Shown: positions 43,570-51,832 of the stretch, piece after piece
Position numbering within the stretch: the first letter of the stretch is position 1
Layout: every line of letters begins with the position of its first letter
Assembly (NCBI GenBank): GCA_031272485.1
Contig: JAISTV010000019.1
Location: forward strand, 40,025 to 104,024
Direction of reading: 5' to 3'
DNA from: Eubacteriales Family XIII. Incertae Sedis bacterium
GTDB lineage: Bacteria; Bacillota; Clostridia; Peptostreptococcales; Anaerovoracaceae
DNA: 64,000 nucleotides
Notes under the pieces: model-generated
What the model was told of the DNA's origin: nothing
The model's database searches: none
The model's input: the letters and a program-made list of their open reading frames with translations, nothing else
Translations under genes and position numbers: made by a program

Positions 43570-44457
43570 ATGATCGGCTACGTTACGCCGCAAAAGAGCG
43601 AGCTGAAGCTTCGCGAGTTTGAGGTTTACAACGCCTATTACTGTGCCGTGTGCCACGCGATCCGGTCGCGTTACGGGCAGCTTCCGCGGTTGCTCTTGAA
43701 CTACGACTTCGTCTTTCTGGCTATGCTGCTCGCCTCCCTCGGGGACGCGGAAGACGCCATCTCGGAGTTCCGGTGCGCTACACATCCAACCAGACGCCGG
43801 AACATCATTGGCGCCTCACCGGAGACGGACTACGCGGCGGACCTGCTGGTGCTGCTCGCCTACTGCAACCTGCAGGACGACAAGCAGGACGAGCATAAGG
43901 TGCTCGGCTACGCGGGGACGGCGGTGCTGGGGCCCTACTACCGGAAAGCCAAGCGGCGCTACCCGGCCAAGGAGGCCCTCCTCTGGGTCAAGCTGCGCGA
44001 GCTCGCGCGGTTCGAGAAGGACGGCTGCGCGCAGATAGACCTTGTGAGCGAACCGTTCGCGGACATCATGGAGGCGGCGTTCGACTGGCCCGGGCTGGCG
44101 GAGAGGAACGGCAGCGAAATGCTGCGCACGGCGCTTAAGCGGATTGGGCGGCACCTGGGCAAATGGGTGTATCTGATAGACGCGGCGGACGACCTTGCGA
44201 AGGACCGGAAGAGCGGCTCGTATAATCCGCTCGCGGGAGAGGAGGTGCCGGCAGACCGGCTGAAGCTCAACCTGCAGCTGCATCTGGCTCAGATAGCGGA
44301 AGCGACCGACTTGCTTCCTATAAAAAAGAACCGTGCGATAATCGAGAATATCGTGTATATTGGACTGAATAAGCGGACGGAAGACGTGACGCGCGCGTAT
44401 GCGGAAATGACGGGCGCGGCGGCCGGAGGACCGGAAAGGAATGAAGAGGTAGATTGA
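43570..44457 (+). CDS. DUF5685-family protein
   Basis: A 295-residue protein of the DUF5685 family, function unknown. Near the N-terminus is a CxxC (YYCAVCHAI, residues about 26-29). Later comes an acidic run [17 protein letters not shown] (about 200-216) that recalls the aspartate-rich metal sites of all-helical terpenoid synthases. The remainder is predicted helical. It starts on the base after the previous stop and overlaps the DnaJ gene by one base, so the operon is tightly coupled. The enzymatic comparison is inference only. Confidence 0.85.
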   Translation: MIGYVTPQKSELKLREFEVYNAYYCAVCHAIRSRYGQLPRLLLNYDFVFLAMLLASLGDAEDAISEFRCATHPTRRRNIIGASPETDYAADLLVLLAYCNLQDDKQDEHKVLGYAGTAVLGPYYRKAKRRYPAKEALLWVKLRELARFEKDGCAQIDLVSEPFADIMEAAFDWPGLAERNGSEMLRTALKRIGRHLGKWVYLIDAADDLAKDRKSGSYNPLAGEEVPADRLKLNLQLHLAQIAEATDLLPIKKNRAIIENIVYIGLNKRTEDVTRAYAEMTGAAAGGPERNEEVD

Positions 44458-45047
44458 TGCGTGACCCCTATGAGGTGCTCGGCGTAAGGCCGGGCGCGAG
44501 TCAAGAGGAGATTCGGACGGCTTATCGCGAGCTGGCCAAGAAGTACCACCCCGACAAGTACCAGAACAACCCGCTGGGCGACCTGGCTGTCGAGAAGATG
44601 AAAGAAATCAATGAAGCGTATGAGTTTCTTATGAAGCAAGGCGGGGGTTCTTCCGCCGGGCCCGGCTCGTCCGGCAGCTACCGGCCCGGGCGCAGCGGCA
44701 ATCCCGTTTACAACGACATCCGGCAGGCGATTAACCGCGGCGATCTGCAGTATGCCAGCTCCAAGCTCGGCGGGATAAGCGACCGCACGGCGGAGTGGTA
44801 TTACCTGAACGGCGTGGTCTCCATGAACCGCGGGTGGTACGACCAGGCGGTGAGCAACATCCAGACGGCTGTGTCCATGGAGCCAAATAACGGCGAGTAC
44901 CGGCAGGCGCTCAACGCGGTCATGGGACAGGCGGGCGGCTACCAGGCCGGCGCTTACGGGCGCGGCTACGGGGACGCGGAACGCCAGATGTGCCAGTGTC
45001 TCTCCTGCTACTGCTGTATGGATGCGTGCTGCGGCAACGGCTGCTGA
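44457..45047 (+). CDS. J-domain protein with cysteine-rich C-terminus
   Basis: A 196-residue co-chaperone-like protein. The J domain occupies residues 3-65 with HPD at 31-33 (KKYHPDKY). A Gly/Ser linker leads to a TPR-like helical segment (about 82-155). The last 20 residues hold eight cysteines (CQCLSCYCC and CCGNGC), unlike canonical DnaJ zinc fingers. The J domain should stimulate DnaK; the Cys-rich end could bind metal. The start overlaps the DUF5685 stop (TGATG). Confidence 0.88.
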   Translation: MRDPYEVLGVRPGASQEEIRTAYRELAKKYHPDKYQNNPLGDLAVEKMKEINEAYEFLMKQGGGSSAGPGSSGSYRPGRSGNPVYNDIRQAINRGDLQYASSKLGGISDRTAEWYYLNGVVSMNRGWYDQAVSNIQTAVSMEPNNGEYRQALNAVMGQAGGYQAGAYGRGYGDAERQMCQCLSCYCCMDACCGNGC

Positions 45048-45048
45048 T

Positions 45049-45696
45049 ATGGGGGATGTAAAGCGAAAGAACTTGACAACGACTGCGGTCGCCGTGCTCG
45101 GTATCAGTACGGCGATTGTTTTCGTGTTGCTGTATCTGGGAAGCATAGTGCCGGGGATAGACCTCACGCTCATGGGCATAGCCGGCGCGGTACTCTACGT
45201 GACGGCGTCGCGGATGGGGATCGGAAGCGGGCTGCTGCTGTTTGCGGCTTCCGGGATTCTGGCGGTGCTCATAGTGCCGGGGAAGATACTCCTCATTCCA
45301 TACCTCACCTGCCTTGGACCTTACGGGGTGGGCAAGGCGCTGCTCGACTGGATTTTTACGTCATTCGGCCGGCGAAAGGATGCACAGGAAGAAGGCGAGG
45401 CGGAAACGCCGGTGGCGCTAAGGGCGCAGAGGAATTGGCAGCGGAAGCTGTACGGGCTCGGGATAAGCGGCAGCCCGGGCAGGGTTCTGCTTTCCTACCT
45501 GTGCCGGCTTGTGATTTTCGCTTCGCTCGCGGTCACTTCTTGGCTTATTTTCAAGGAAGCCTTTTTCGACCCGGCGGACCTGCCGGATGCGGCGCTGCCG
45601 TTTATCATCCCGGGCTTCCTCGTTATCTTTTTGCTCTACGACTATATTCTGGGCTGTCTCGCCTTTATCGCACAGCGGGTGCTGCGTAAGCTGTAG
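45049..45696 (+). CDS. Multi-span membrane protein, last gene of the DUF5685/DnaJ operon
   Basis: A 215-residue protein with about five hydrophobic helices: two or three in the first 95 residues, a charged cytoplasmic loop (about 105-140, FGRRKDAQEEGEAE), then two near the C-terminus. The ATG at 45049 comes one base after the DnaJ stop. No family was recognised. A J protein next to an integral membrane protein suggests membrane protein folding or assembly. Confidence 0.78.
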   Translation: MGDVKRKNLTTTAVAVLGISTAIVFVLLYLGSIVPGIDLTLMGIAGAVLYVTASRMGIGSGLLLFAASGILAVLIVPGKILLIPYLTCLGPYGVGKALLDWIFTSFGRRKDAQEEGEAETPVALRAQRNWQRKLYGLGISGSPGRVLLSYLCRLVIFASLAVTSWLIFKEAFFDPADLPDAALPFIIPGFLVIFLLYDYILGCLAFIAQRVLRKL

Positions 45697-45698
45697 CG

Positions 45699-45719
45699 TG
45701 TCAAGTAAATTCCTTGACA
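45699..45719. terminator. Inverted repeat between convergent genes
   Basis: TGTCAAG-7 bases-CTTGACA, directly after the membrane protein stop and before the brnA stop. There is no T tract, so termination is uncertain. Confidence 0.35.
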
Positions 45720-45724
45720 GCCAT

Positions 45725-46060
45725 CTATTTCAGCGACATCGACCAGACGGAAATCTGTTCGGCGAGACGTGTCTGCCAGCCCTTGCCCGAGGCACGAAGC
45801 CGCTGAAGGGTTGCGGGATCAAGGCGGAGGGATACGGCCACTTTCTTCTCTTTCTTTACCGGGCGCCCGCGGCGCTTTATCAGGGTAGCCTGACCTGTGT
45901 GAAGCAGTTCGACTATATCAGGGGAGCCATCATCACGAAGAATATCCTCATCCTTTATGGCGCGAACCCTGTCCCACTCTGTCCTATCCGGGAGATCTTC
46001 TATCTCTTCACGCGTATATCGGACAATGGTAGCTCCGTTTTCCTTATACCTCGTAGCCAT
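45725..46060 (-). CDS. brnA: BrnA-type antitoxin
   Basis: A 111-residue DNA-binding antitoxin of the BrnA family. The N-terminal half is acidic with WDRVRAIKDEDI; the C-terminus has the ribbon-helix-helix part VAVSLRLDPATLQRLRASGKGWQTR, typical of BrnA. It overlaps the brnT stop by 17 bases. BrnA neutralises BrnT and in studied systems represses the shared promoter. Confidence 0.92.
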   Translation of the reverse strand: MATRYKENGATIVRYTREEIEDLPDRTEWDRVRAIKDEDILRDDGSPDIVELLHTGQATLIKRRGRPVKKEKKVAVSLRLDPATLQRLRASGKGWQTRLAEQISVWSMSLK

Positions 46061-46373
46061 TTTCGTACGCCCACCTTTCCTTTTTCGTTGCCGGCCAGCT
46101 TGAAATTATTCGTTTTACATTCTCATTTTCCATCTTGTAGACCACCACAAACACATCATGGTTGCTCACGGAACCAATACACTTCACACGTTCTTCGCCG
46201 TTCACAAACTGAATAATCTCGTAGCATAGCGGATCTTCAATGGCGCTAACCGCTCTCTTGAAATCTACTCCGTGTTTCTTGATGTTTGATAAACGCTTCT
46301 TTTCGTCCCACTCGTAGCTTATTTGTTTATTGTATATACATTTATTAATGAAGTCAACTACCTTTTTTGTCAT
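46044..46373 (-). CDS. brnT: BrnT-type ribonuclease toxin
   Basis: A 109-residue RelE-fold RNase of type II toxin-antitoxin systems. Family hallmarks: YEWDEKKRLSNIKKHGVDF, a central ERVKCIGSV, and the C-terminal RIISSWPATKKERWAYE. About 18 residues precede the usual BrnT start, so MTKKVVDFINKC is an N-terminal extension or the true start is later; AGGAAAG lies before the ATG at 46373. The pair is more AT-rich than the neighbours, which suggests acquisition. It follows the last Tad gene by 48 bases. Confidence 0.92.
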   Translation of the reverse strand: MTKKVVDFINKCIYNKQISYEWDEKKRLSNIKKHGVDFKRAVSAIEDPLCYEIIQFVNGEERVKCIGSVSNHDVFVVVYKMENENVKRIISSWPATKKERWAYENGYEV

Positions 46374-46421
46374 CTTTCCTACTCCGTCAATAACGCTGCC
46401 AAGTAATATTTCCTCTGCGCT

Positions 46422-46979
46422 TTACCGCGTGAACAGCCGCTCGGAGTGGGCTATCTGGCGGTAGATGCCGCGGTAGCCCGGGGCGCCCTGGCCGAGCCGC
46501 ACGGCCAGATCCCGCACGGCTTCCGTGAAGCCCTCTATGTGACGAAAGGTGGCGAAGCCTGTTAGCAGCGGGCGCAGCACGCGGCGCACCGGGTCCTGCG
46601 TGGCTGCCTCTGCGGCCGCGCCGGGTGCTTTCTCTACAAACCCGTATACAAAGGCCACCTCCCCTTCCGGGCCCCGCAGGAAAATATGCTCCGCGTCCGC
46701 GAAAATCTGCCCGGGGTCGAGCAAGTGGTTTTGTACGGACTGCACGCCGTCCACCACAGAGCGGACCGTGCGGTACATCTGCCCGAGCTCCTTGAAGGGG
46801 AATGCCGCAAAGGGAACGAAACCGTTCGTGTCGAAGTATAGCGATGTACCGTCCGGCTCTTCGCGTACCGTAACGGGAAGCAGCGCCCGGCACCCGCCGG
46901 CTGCCAATATCTCTTTTTCGTGCAGCGCGAACGGCGCCGCGCCGGTGCCCTGCCCGGCTTTTCGCGTGACCACAAACAT
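46422..46979 (-). CDS. DUF6382-like protein of the Tad locus
   Basis: A 185-residue soluble protein. The part from LYFDTNGFVPF to about residue 170 resembles DUF6382, a domain often found N-terminal to FHA domains in clostridial Tad loci. Here no FHA domain follows and the frame ends. The start MFVVTRKAGQG is supported by GGAGGGG. It begins 2 bases past the TadE-like gene. No function is known; its place at the operon end suggests a cytoplasmic accessory. Confidence 0.65.
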   Translation of the reverse strand: MFVVTRKAGQGTGAAPFALHEKEILAAGGCRALLPVTVREEPDGTSLYFDTNGFVPFAAFPFKELGQMYRTVRSVVDGVQSVQNHLLDPGQIFADAEHIFLRGPEGEVAFVYGFVEKAPGAAAEAATQDPVRRVLRPLLTGFATFRHIEGFTEAVRDLAVRLGQGAPGYRGIYRQIAHSERLFTR

Positions 46980-46981
46980 GT

Positions 46982-47779
46982 CTACACCCCTCCTCCGCAT
47001 GTGGCGCATGCGGTATACCCGTTTCGCTCCGCCTCCTGCTGCGAAACCTCCATGACGTACTTCTCCACCTGCGGACACTTGCCTGTGTGGTAAGCGTGTC
47101 CGGAACTCGGGAAGTAGTAGATGAGCGCGCCGTCGCGCAACTTCTCCGGATGGCAGTTCTTGCACGGCGTGTACTTCTTTCGTATGCTCGCCGTGAGAAT
47201 AGCCTCGTGCGGCTCGTTTGCTATAAACCGGCAGTCCGCCGCGTGGTATTTAGTTCCGGCGCGCGGAAACACCCAGACTTTTTTCGACGACTCGTTTTTC
47301 TCCATGTCATCGAACGGGAAGGCAGACGCGTTTCTCTCGCTTCCCACAAACGCGCGCATGGCTACGGACACCTTGCCCTCCGGCGGCGTAAGTGGCAGCA
47401 CCGGCATGGCGAGCAGGTAGTCTATGCGCAGGTCTGTGCGGATTACATTGTCGTGGACGCGTCCGCCTGCCAGATCCACCTGCGGCAGACGATAAAGAAA
47501 GCTGTCCACCTTTACGTCCCCTACCGCGTCGGGGTTTTCCTCGAGGATGCGTTCGGCCAGGTCGCTCTTAAAGGCGGCAAGCCGGATGGGGACCTGCGCC
47601 TCGGCGGCGAGCAGGCGCGTCTCGTCCGTGAGCGCGTTGGTCGCGTTTTCGTTGGCCGCCGTCATACGGATGAGCGCGGCGAGGGCCAGCACCGCCAGCA
47701 GAAACAGCGGCACAAAGATGGCGGCTTCCACCGCGAGGGAGCCGCGCCGCTCAGTAATTTTCGATATAGCTGAATTCAT
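46982..47779 (-). CDS. TadE-like protein with two HxxxC-CxxC modules
   Basis: A 265-residue pseudopilin-like protein. A TadE-type N-terminal helix (residues about 13-38, RRGSLAVEAAIFVPLFLLAV) is followed by a roughly 130-residue outer domain. The C-terminus then carries two modules, H179-C183-C206-C209 and H231-C235-C258-C261, spaced exactly 52 residues apart. Such YHxxxC...PCxxC modules resemble the metal-binding ends of some secreted nucleases. ATG at 47779 with AAAGGA; the long frame upstream is antisense-like. It overlaps the DUF5702 gene by 29 bases. Confidence 0.8.
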   Translation of the reverse strand: MNSAISKITERRGSLAVEAAIFVPLFLLAVLALAALIRMTAANENATNALTDETRLLAAEAQVPIRLAAFKSDLAERILEENPDAVGDVKVDSFLYRLPQVDLAGGRVHDNVIRTDLRIDYLLAMPVLPLTPPEGKVSVAMRAFVGSERNASAFPFDDMEKNESSKKVWVFPRAGTKYHAADCRFIANEPHEAILTASIRKKYTPCKNCHPEKLRDGALIYYFPSSGHAYHTGKCPQVEKYVMEVSQQEAERNGYTACATCGGGV

Positions 47780-48992
47780 TTTTTCCGTCCTTTGCTGTAA
47801 ACCGGAACCCGGTGTAGTACGAGCGCAGCAGGAATGCTTCGTCGTAGGTTCCCTTGAGGTTGATCTGGATGAGGTCCTGCACGCGGGCGAGTTTCGTCTC
47901 GCGGTCCTCCACGAAGAGGAACATACGCAGGTAGTCCTTGTAGGTGGCACCGCTCTCGTCCTGCGGGAGCACGATTGCAGTGGGGTTTAACTCGTGCAGC
48001 AGATCGATTGGAGCGTCCGTGGCCCACTGATTGTGGTTTTTTACGACCGCCACCTTTCGCCCGTCTTTGAGCAGGCGTATGTCGTTGGCCGTTTCCACCT
48101 CGGACCAGAGGTTGATAACGGCGGCTTGGGCAGCCTCCTGCGGTATCTCGGTGGCAGCCGAAAGTACCTCGGCGACAGAGCGCACCGTCTCCATTTTCTC
48201 GTCGTCCGCGACTATGGCGGCCTCGTTCATTATGGTGCGAAATGCCGTCACTTCTATCCACATCTGTGCTATGTTCAGCGCGTCGCTGTCGTGCCCGCAC
48301 AGGATGTACTCCACCTCGTTGTTGAAGAAGTGGTCCGGGTTCTCCTCCCCGTCCTCGAAGTATTCGAAGATGCTCACGATGTACTCGTCCGTGAGCACCG
48401 TGGCGCTCGTGCGGTCCGCGAGCTCGGCGGCGTCCGGAACGTTCAGCTCCGTGAGGCTGGGGAAGGAAAACGCCGGCAGGCCGGCCGAGGGCAGGCTCTT
48501 TTTTATGTCGTCGTTCCTGAGCGTGCGCATGGGCATCTTCCACTGATTCTCCGAACCCTCCTTGCCGCTGCCCGTGGCGAGCTGCGTGACAAGGTCGCTC
48601 GCCGCTGCCTTCTCCAGCTGCTTTTCGAACACGTCCGCGTCCAGCAGGGAGAACTCCTTCAGGTTCGCCGTAATCTCGAAGTCGGATATCCGGCTGCCTA
48701 CCGTGACGCCCGCGTAGTAACAGACGTCCTCTTCGATTTGCGTCTCATCTCCCTTGAACGCGAGCAGGCCATACTCCGAGAGCAGGCGCGTGTCGTACTC
48801 CGAGAGCACGGAGCGCCCCGCCCCCTCGAACGCCGCGTCGGCTATGCTTTTGTCCGCTGCCGCGTTCGCTGCCGCGTACAGGACTGAGCAGACGAGCAGG
48901 ACGGATGCGAAAGCCACAGTCAGAAACACCGAGACATTGCCGCCTGTCTCTTTCAGACGGCGTAGCCGCCGTGCCAATTTTAATCGCTTCAC
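47751..48992 (-). CDS. DUF5702 protein of the Tad locus
   Basis: A 413-residue protein with a basic N-terminus, one transmembrane helix (about 20-45, GNVSVFLTVAFASVLLVCSVL) and a large outer domain. The phrase AGRSVLSEYDTRLLSEYGLLAF matches the conserved start of DUF5702 proteins, which are found in clostridial Tad loci and resemble TadG. It probably is a pseudopilin-like structural part. Its ATG overlaps the TadE stop (ATGA). Confidence 0.88.
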   Translation of the reverse strand: MKRLKLARRLRRLKETGGNVSVFLTVAFASVLLVCSVLYAAANAAADKSIADAAFEGAGRSVLSEYDTRLLSEYGLLAFKGDETQIEEDVCYYAGVTVGSRISDFEITANLKEFSLLDADVFEKQLEKAAASDLVTQLATGSGKEGSENQWKMPMRTLRNDDIKKSLPSAGLPAFSFPSLTELNVPDAAELADRTSATVLTDEYIVSIFEYFEDGEENPDHFFNNEVEYILCGHDSDALNIAQMWIEVTAFRTIMNEAAIVADDEKMETVRSVAEVLSAATEIPQEAAQAAVINLWSEVETANDIRLLKDGRKVAVVKNHNQWATDAPIDLLHELNPTAIVLPQDESGATYKDYLRMFLFVEDRETKLARVQDLIQINLKGTYDEAFLLRSYYTGFRFTAKDGKNEFSYIENY

Positions 48993-49474
48993 GCCTCCTC
49001 GCCTCCTGTCATGTCCTTTACGAGCTCCACACCCCGCACGTACTTCTCCTCGTCAATCACGTACCAGCGCCCCGTAATCTCCCGGCGCGCCGCATGCCAC
49101 ACAAGGCTTCCGCCTTCATAGGCCTGCTCCGCGGTGGTCTGCTTGTAGGGTGCGGCGAACCGCTTTCCGTCTTCCGTAGCAAGCGGCAGGGCTTCTGCCG
49201 CCGCCCGGTAACGGTCCACATCGCCTTCCGTCTGAATCTCAATCTGCGTCACGCCGCTGTCCTCCGCCGCTGCCTGCCGGCTCGCCATATGCACGCTGGC
49301 CTGCGCCGCCGTCAGGCTGTACAGGTGTATCATCATGTAGATGGTAAACAGCACGCACAGGATGACGAGCGGGAAATACAGCGCGGATTCCACCATGGCG
49401 GTGCCGCTCTTTTCTTCCATCAGTTTTGCGCGCATGGCCGTTAGGCCGCGCATCTGCCTTTCCGCTTGCTTCAT
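48989..49474 (-). CDS. TadE-family pseudopilin
   Basis: A 161-residue protein with the TadE signature: a polar N-terminus, then EEKSGTAMVESALYFPLVIL leading into a transmembrane helix (about 24-50). The glutamate in MVES is at the position of pseudopilin processing sites. The start MKQAERQM is supported by GGAGGG at 7 bases; an ATG 22 codons upstream would overlap the Flp gene. Confidence 0.88.
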   Translation of the reverse strand: MKQAERQMRGLTAMRAKLMEEKSGTAMVESALYFPLVILCVLFTIYMMIHLYSLTAAQASVHMASRQAAAEDSGVTQIEIQTEGDVDRYRAAAEALPLATEDGKRFAAPYKQTTAEQAYEGGSLVWHAARREITGRWYVIDEEKYVRGVELVKDMTGGEEA

Positions 49475-49493
49475 GTCTCTTCCCTCCTGCTTT

Positions 49494-49670
49494 CTACTTG
49501 AACTTATCCGAAGAAAGACTGGTGAATACCTCGTTGACAAACTTCTCGATTTGCGTCCGGAATATGAGTCCGATCACTATGGCGATGGCCACGAGGATGG
49601 CTACCTGCACGAGCTCCATGCCGTCTTTTCTGCGCACGAGCGCGCAGGCTCTCTCTTTTAGTTTTTTCAT
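49494..49670 (-). CDS. Flp-type (IVb) pilin
   Basis: A 58-residue small pilin: a basic leader MKKLKERACALVRRKDG, then MELVQVAILVAIAIVIGLIF, a hydrophobic helix with Glu two residues after the Gly. This is the layout cut by Tad prepilin peptidases after Gly. It is the major pilus subunit candidate for the locus. AGGAGGAACGC lies upstream of the ATG at 49670. The prepilin peptidase itself is not in the window. Confidence 0.88.
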   Translation of the reverse strand: MKKLKERACALVRRKDGMELVQVAILVAIAIVIGLIFRTQIEKFVNEVFTSLSSDKFK

Positions 49671-49757
49671 GCGTTCCTCCTTTGCTGTTGATTTATATAA
49701 ACCGGCGCGTGGCCGGGTTATACCGTTCCTTGGTTTAGGTGCGGCTGCCGCCGCGCC

Positions 49758-51086
49758 TTAGCGCATCTGCACCGCCGCCGGCGCTACCGTAATGAGTATG
49801 ATGACGAGCAGCTGCAGCACCATGGGGAAGGTGAGCTTGGTCTCTGCCAGATTCCCCTTCTCCTCCGCTGCCTTCTTCCGGGCGTCCCAGAGCGTGTCGT
49901 GTTCCTGCGCGAGTTTCTCCGAGAGCGCCGCACCCTTGTCTATGTTGTCCGAGAGGATGGCCGAGAACCGCTGCACCTCGCGCAGCGAGCACCGCCCCGC
50001 GAAGTCCGTAAACTCCGCGCACAGCGACGTGTTGGACGCTTTCGCGTTGCGGTCGATAATCAGCAGCTCCTCATAGAAGGCCTTCTCCTCTCCCGCGCGC
50101 CGCGTGAGCAGATAGTCCGAGGCTATCCGCGAGATGGCACTGGTCGCCACAAGCCCTGCCTGCAGCAGCAGGATCAGCTTCCCGAGAAAGTCCGGAAACT
50201 CCGTTTTTATTTCCTCGCGCCGCTCCTCTATGGCTTTTTCTATGGGCTTGTTTCTGCGCCGGTAAAGGAAGTACGCGCACAAGGCTATGAGCGGCGCCGC
50301 GAGCAGGATGCTACTCTGAGAGGGTTTTCGCCACGTGAACTGCACGCCGGTTTCCGTTTCCTCGGGCAGGCTTACCGCGCCCGTCTCCGCACCCGCTGTA
50401 CGCAGCGATTCCACCGCCGCGTCCACGCTCTCCGAGAGCCCGCGCTTAAGGTCAAACCCCGCGCCCGCCTCACCGAGCGTCACCGGAATCTTCACCGAAT
50501 CGGTCACGTCGCCCTTCCTAAGGTACGCTGTGAGCGTGACCTCGTCGCCCGCCTTGCCCGTGAGGAAGTTCACCTCCCCCGTGCTGCGGATGACCTGCGG
50601 TTGGTCGGATTCCCACAGGATGTCTATGCCGCTTTCCTCGTCCAGTCCGGGCAGGCAGAGCGAAGCGGTAAGCGCCTGCAGGCTTTCATTGGCGCCAAGA
50701 ATCTCCTTGGGGAGCCGCGTCTTGAGCGCCTGCATCTGCCCGGCCGTCTGGTCCGGATCCGCGTCCGCCGGATACAGGTCTATGACCACATCCTTCTTGA
50801 CGTGCGCGCCCGCGTAGTCCGCCTCGACGGTGGCCGGCACGTGTTTGACGCTCCCGCCGTACGCGTCCCGGGTGAGCGAGCCGAGACCGCCATCCGCCGC
50901 AAGGCCTGTGAGTGCGCGCGCGAAAACCGCGAGAAGCACCAGCGCCAGAGCCAGATACAGCAGCGCCGTCTGCCGCCGCGCATGACCGATAACGGCCTGG
51001 GGGGCGCCGGACGAAAACACCGCCCGGTAGCGCCCTTCCATAACGCCGGCATCTCCGGCTAAGTTTTTCCATGCAATCTTTTTCAT
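49758..51086 (-). CDS. tadC: TadC-like platform protein with an inserted outer domain
   Basis: A 442-residue type II secretion F-family protein. The C-terminal portion (about 280-442) is the usual T2SSF domain with terminal helices. Before it lie a transmembrane helix (about 40-58), an extracytoplasmic region of roughly 190 residues containing a bacterial-Ig-like segment (DILWESDQPQVIRSTGEV, about 155-205), and a second helix (about 259-276). The typical TadC is only about 300 residues, so the outer domain is an addition. Starts 2 bases past TadB. Confidence 0.85.
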   Translation of the reverse strand: MKKIAWKNLAGDAGVMEGRYRAVFSSGAPQAVIGHARRQTALLYLALALVLLAVFARALTGLAADGGLGSLTRDAYGGSVKHVPATVEADYAGAHVKKDVVIDLYPADADPDQTAGQMQALKTRLPKEILGANESLQALTASLCLPGLDEESGIDILWESDQPQVIRSTGEVNFLTGKAGDEVTLTAYLRKGDVTDSVKIPVTLGEAGAGFDLKRGLSESVDAAVESLRTAGAETGAVSLPEETETGVQFTWRKPSQSSILLAAPLIALCAYFLYRRRNKPIEKAIEERREEIKTEFPDFLGKLILLLQAGLVATSAISRIASDYLLTRRAGEEKAFYEELLIIDRNAKASNTSLCAEFTDFAGRCSLREVQRFSAILSDNIDKGAALSEKLAQEHDTLWDARKKAAEEKGNLAETKLTFPMVLQLLVIILITVAPAAVQMR

Positions 51087-51088
51087 GT

Positions 51089-51832
51089 CTACACCCTTAT
51101 GTCCGTAATCTTTGTGCTCCAGAGGAAGGCCAGTCCCATGACCAGCAGCGCGGCCGTCATAACCAGAATCCCGTACGCGTTTCCATAGAGAACCGCCAGG
51201 TAGTCCGGCGAGGTGACGCGCAGGAACAGCAGGATGACCGGCGGTAGGCCCGAGAGGAGCTTCGCTTCAAACTTTTTCTGCGCCGTGGCTGTGAGCATGG
51301 CGCGGCGGATTTCGATTTTGCCCAGGACCTGCGAGGCGGCGCTGCGGACGGCTTTCACCGTGTCTCCGCCGGTGTCGCGGCAGATGAAGTACATGTTCAC
51401 GAAGTTCTCTATGTCCGGGCTGGCGCTGCGGTCCGCGAAGCTCATGAGCACCTCGCGCTCCGGCTCGCGCCCGCTCGTGAGGCTCGTGAGCATGCCGTCC
51501 ACCTCGCGGATTATAGGCGCGTCCGCCGGATAGATGAGGCGCAGGTTTTCCGCCGCCTCCACAAGCGCCTCCGTAAGGTGCCGCCCCACCGAGAACGCCG
51601 CGGAGAGCGAGGTGAGCAAATCCTTAAACTGCACCGCAAGCGTCTGCCGCTGTTTGGCTGCCAGGTGCTCCTTGTAAAACCGCTTCCCGGGTATGGCGAG
51701 CAGCGCCACGAGCAGCGCTAACAGCAGGTTCTCATAGAAGAGCATGCCGAGGCAGAAGAGTCCGCCGCCCGCCGCCAGGTAGTAGCGCTGCAATTCTTTT
51801 TTGCTTAGTTCATAGGTTCTATAGTCTGTCAT
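51089..51832 (-). CDS. tadB: TadB-like platform protein
   Basis: A 247-residue T2SSF-family membrane protein with helices near 24-47 and 195-240 and the conserved cytoplasmic core containing LLTSLSAAFSVGRHLTEAL and CRDTGGDTVKAVR. With TadC it forms the inner-membrane platform on which the TadA ATPase acts. The ATG overlaps the end of the ATPase gene by 14 bases. Confidence 0.9.
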   Translation of the reverse strand: MTDYRTYELSKKELQRYYLAAGGGLFCLGMLFYENLLLALLVALLAIPGKRFYKEHLAAKQRQTLAVQFKDLLTSLSAAFSVGRHLTEALVEAAENLRLIYPADAPIIREVDGMLTSLTSGREPEREVLMSFADRSASPDIENFVNMYFICRDTGGDTVKAVRSAASQVLGKIEIRRAMLTATAQKKFEAKLLSGLPPVILLFLRVTSPDYLAVLYGNAYGILVMTAALLVMGLAFLWSTKITDIRV

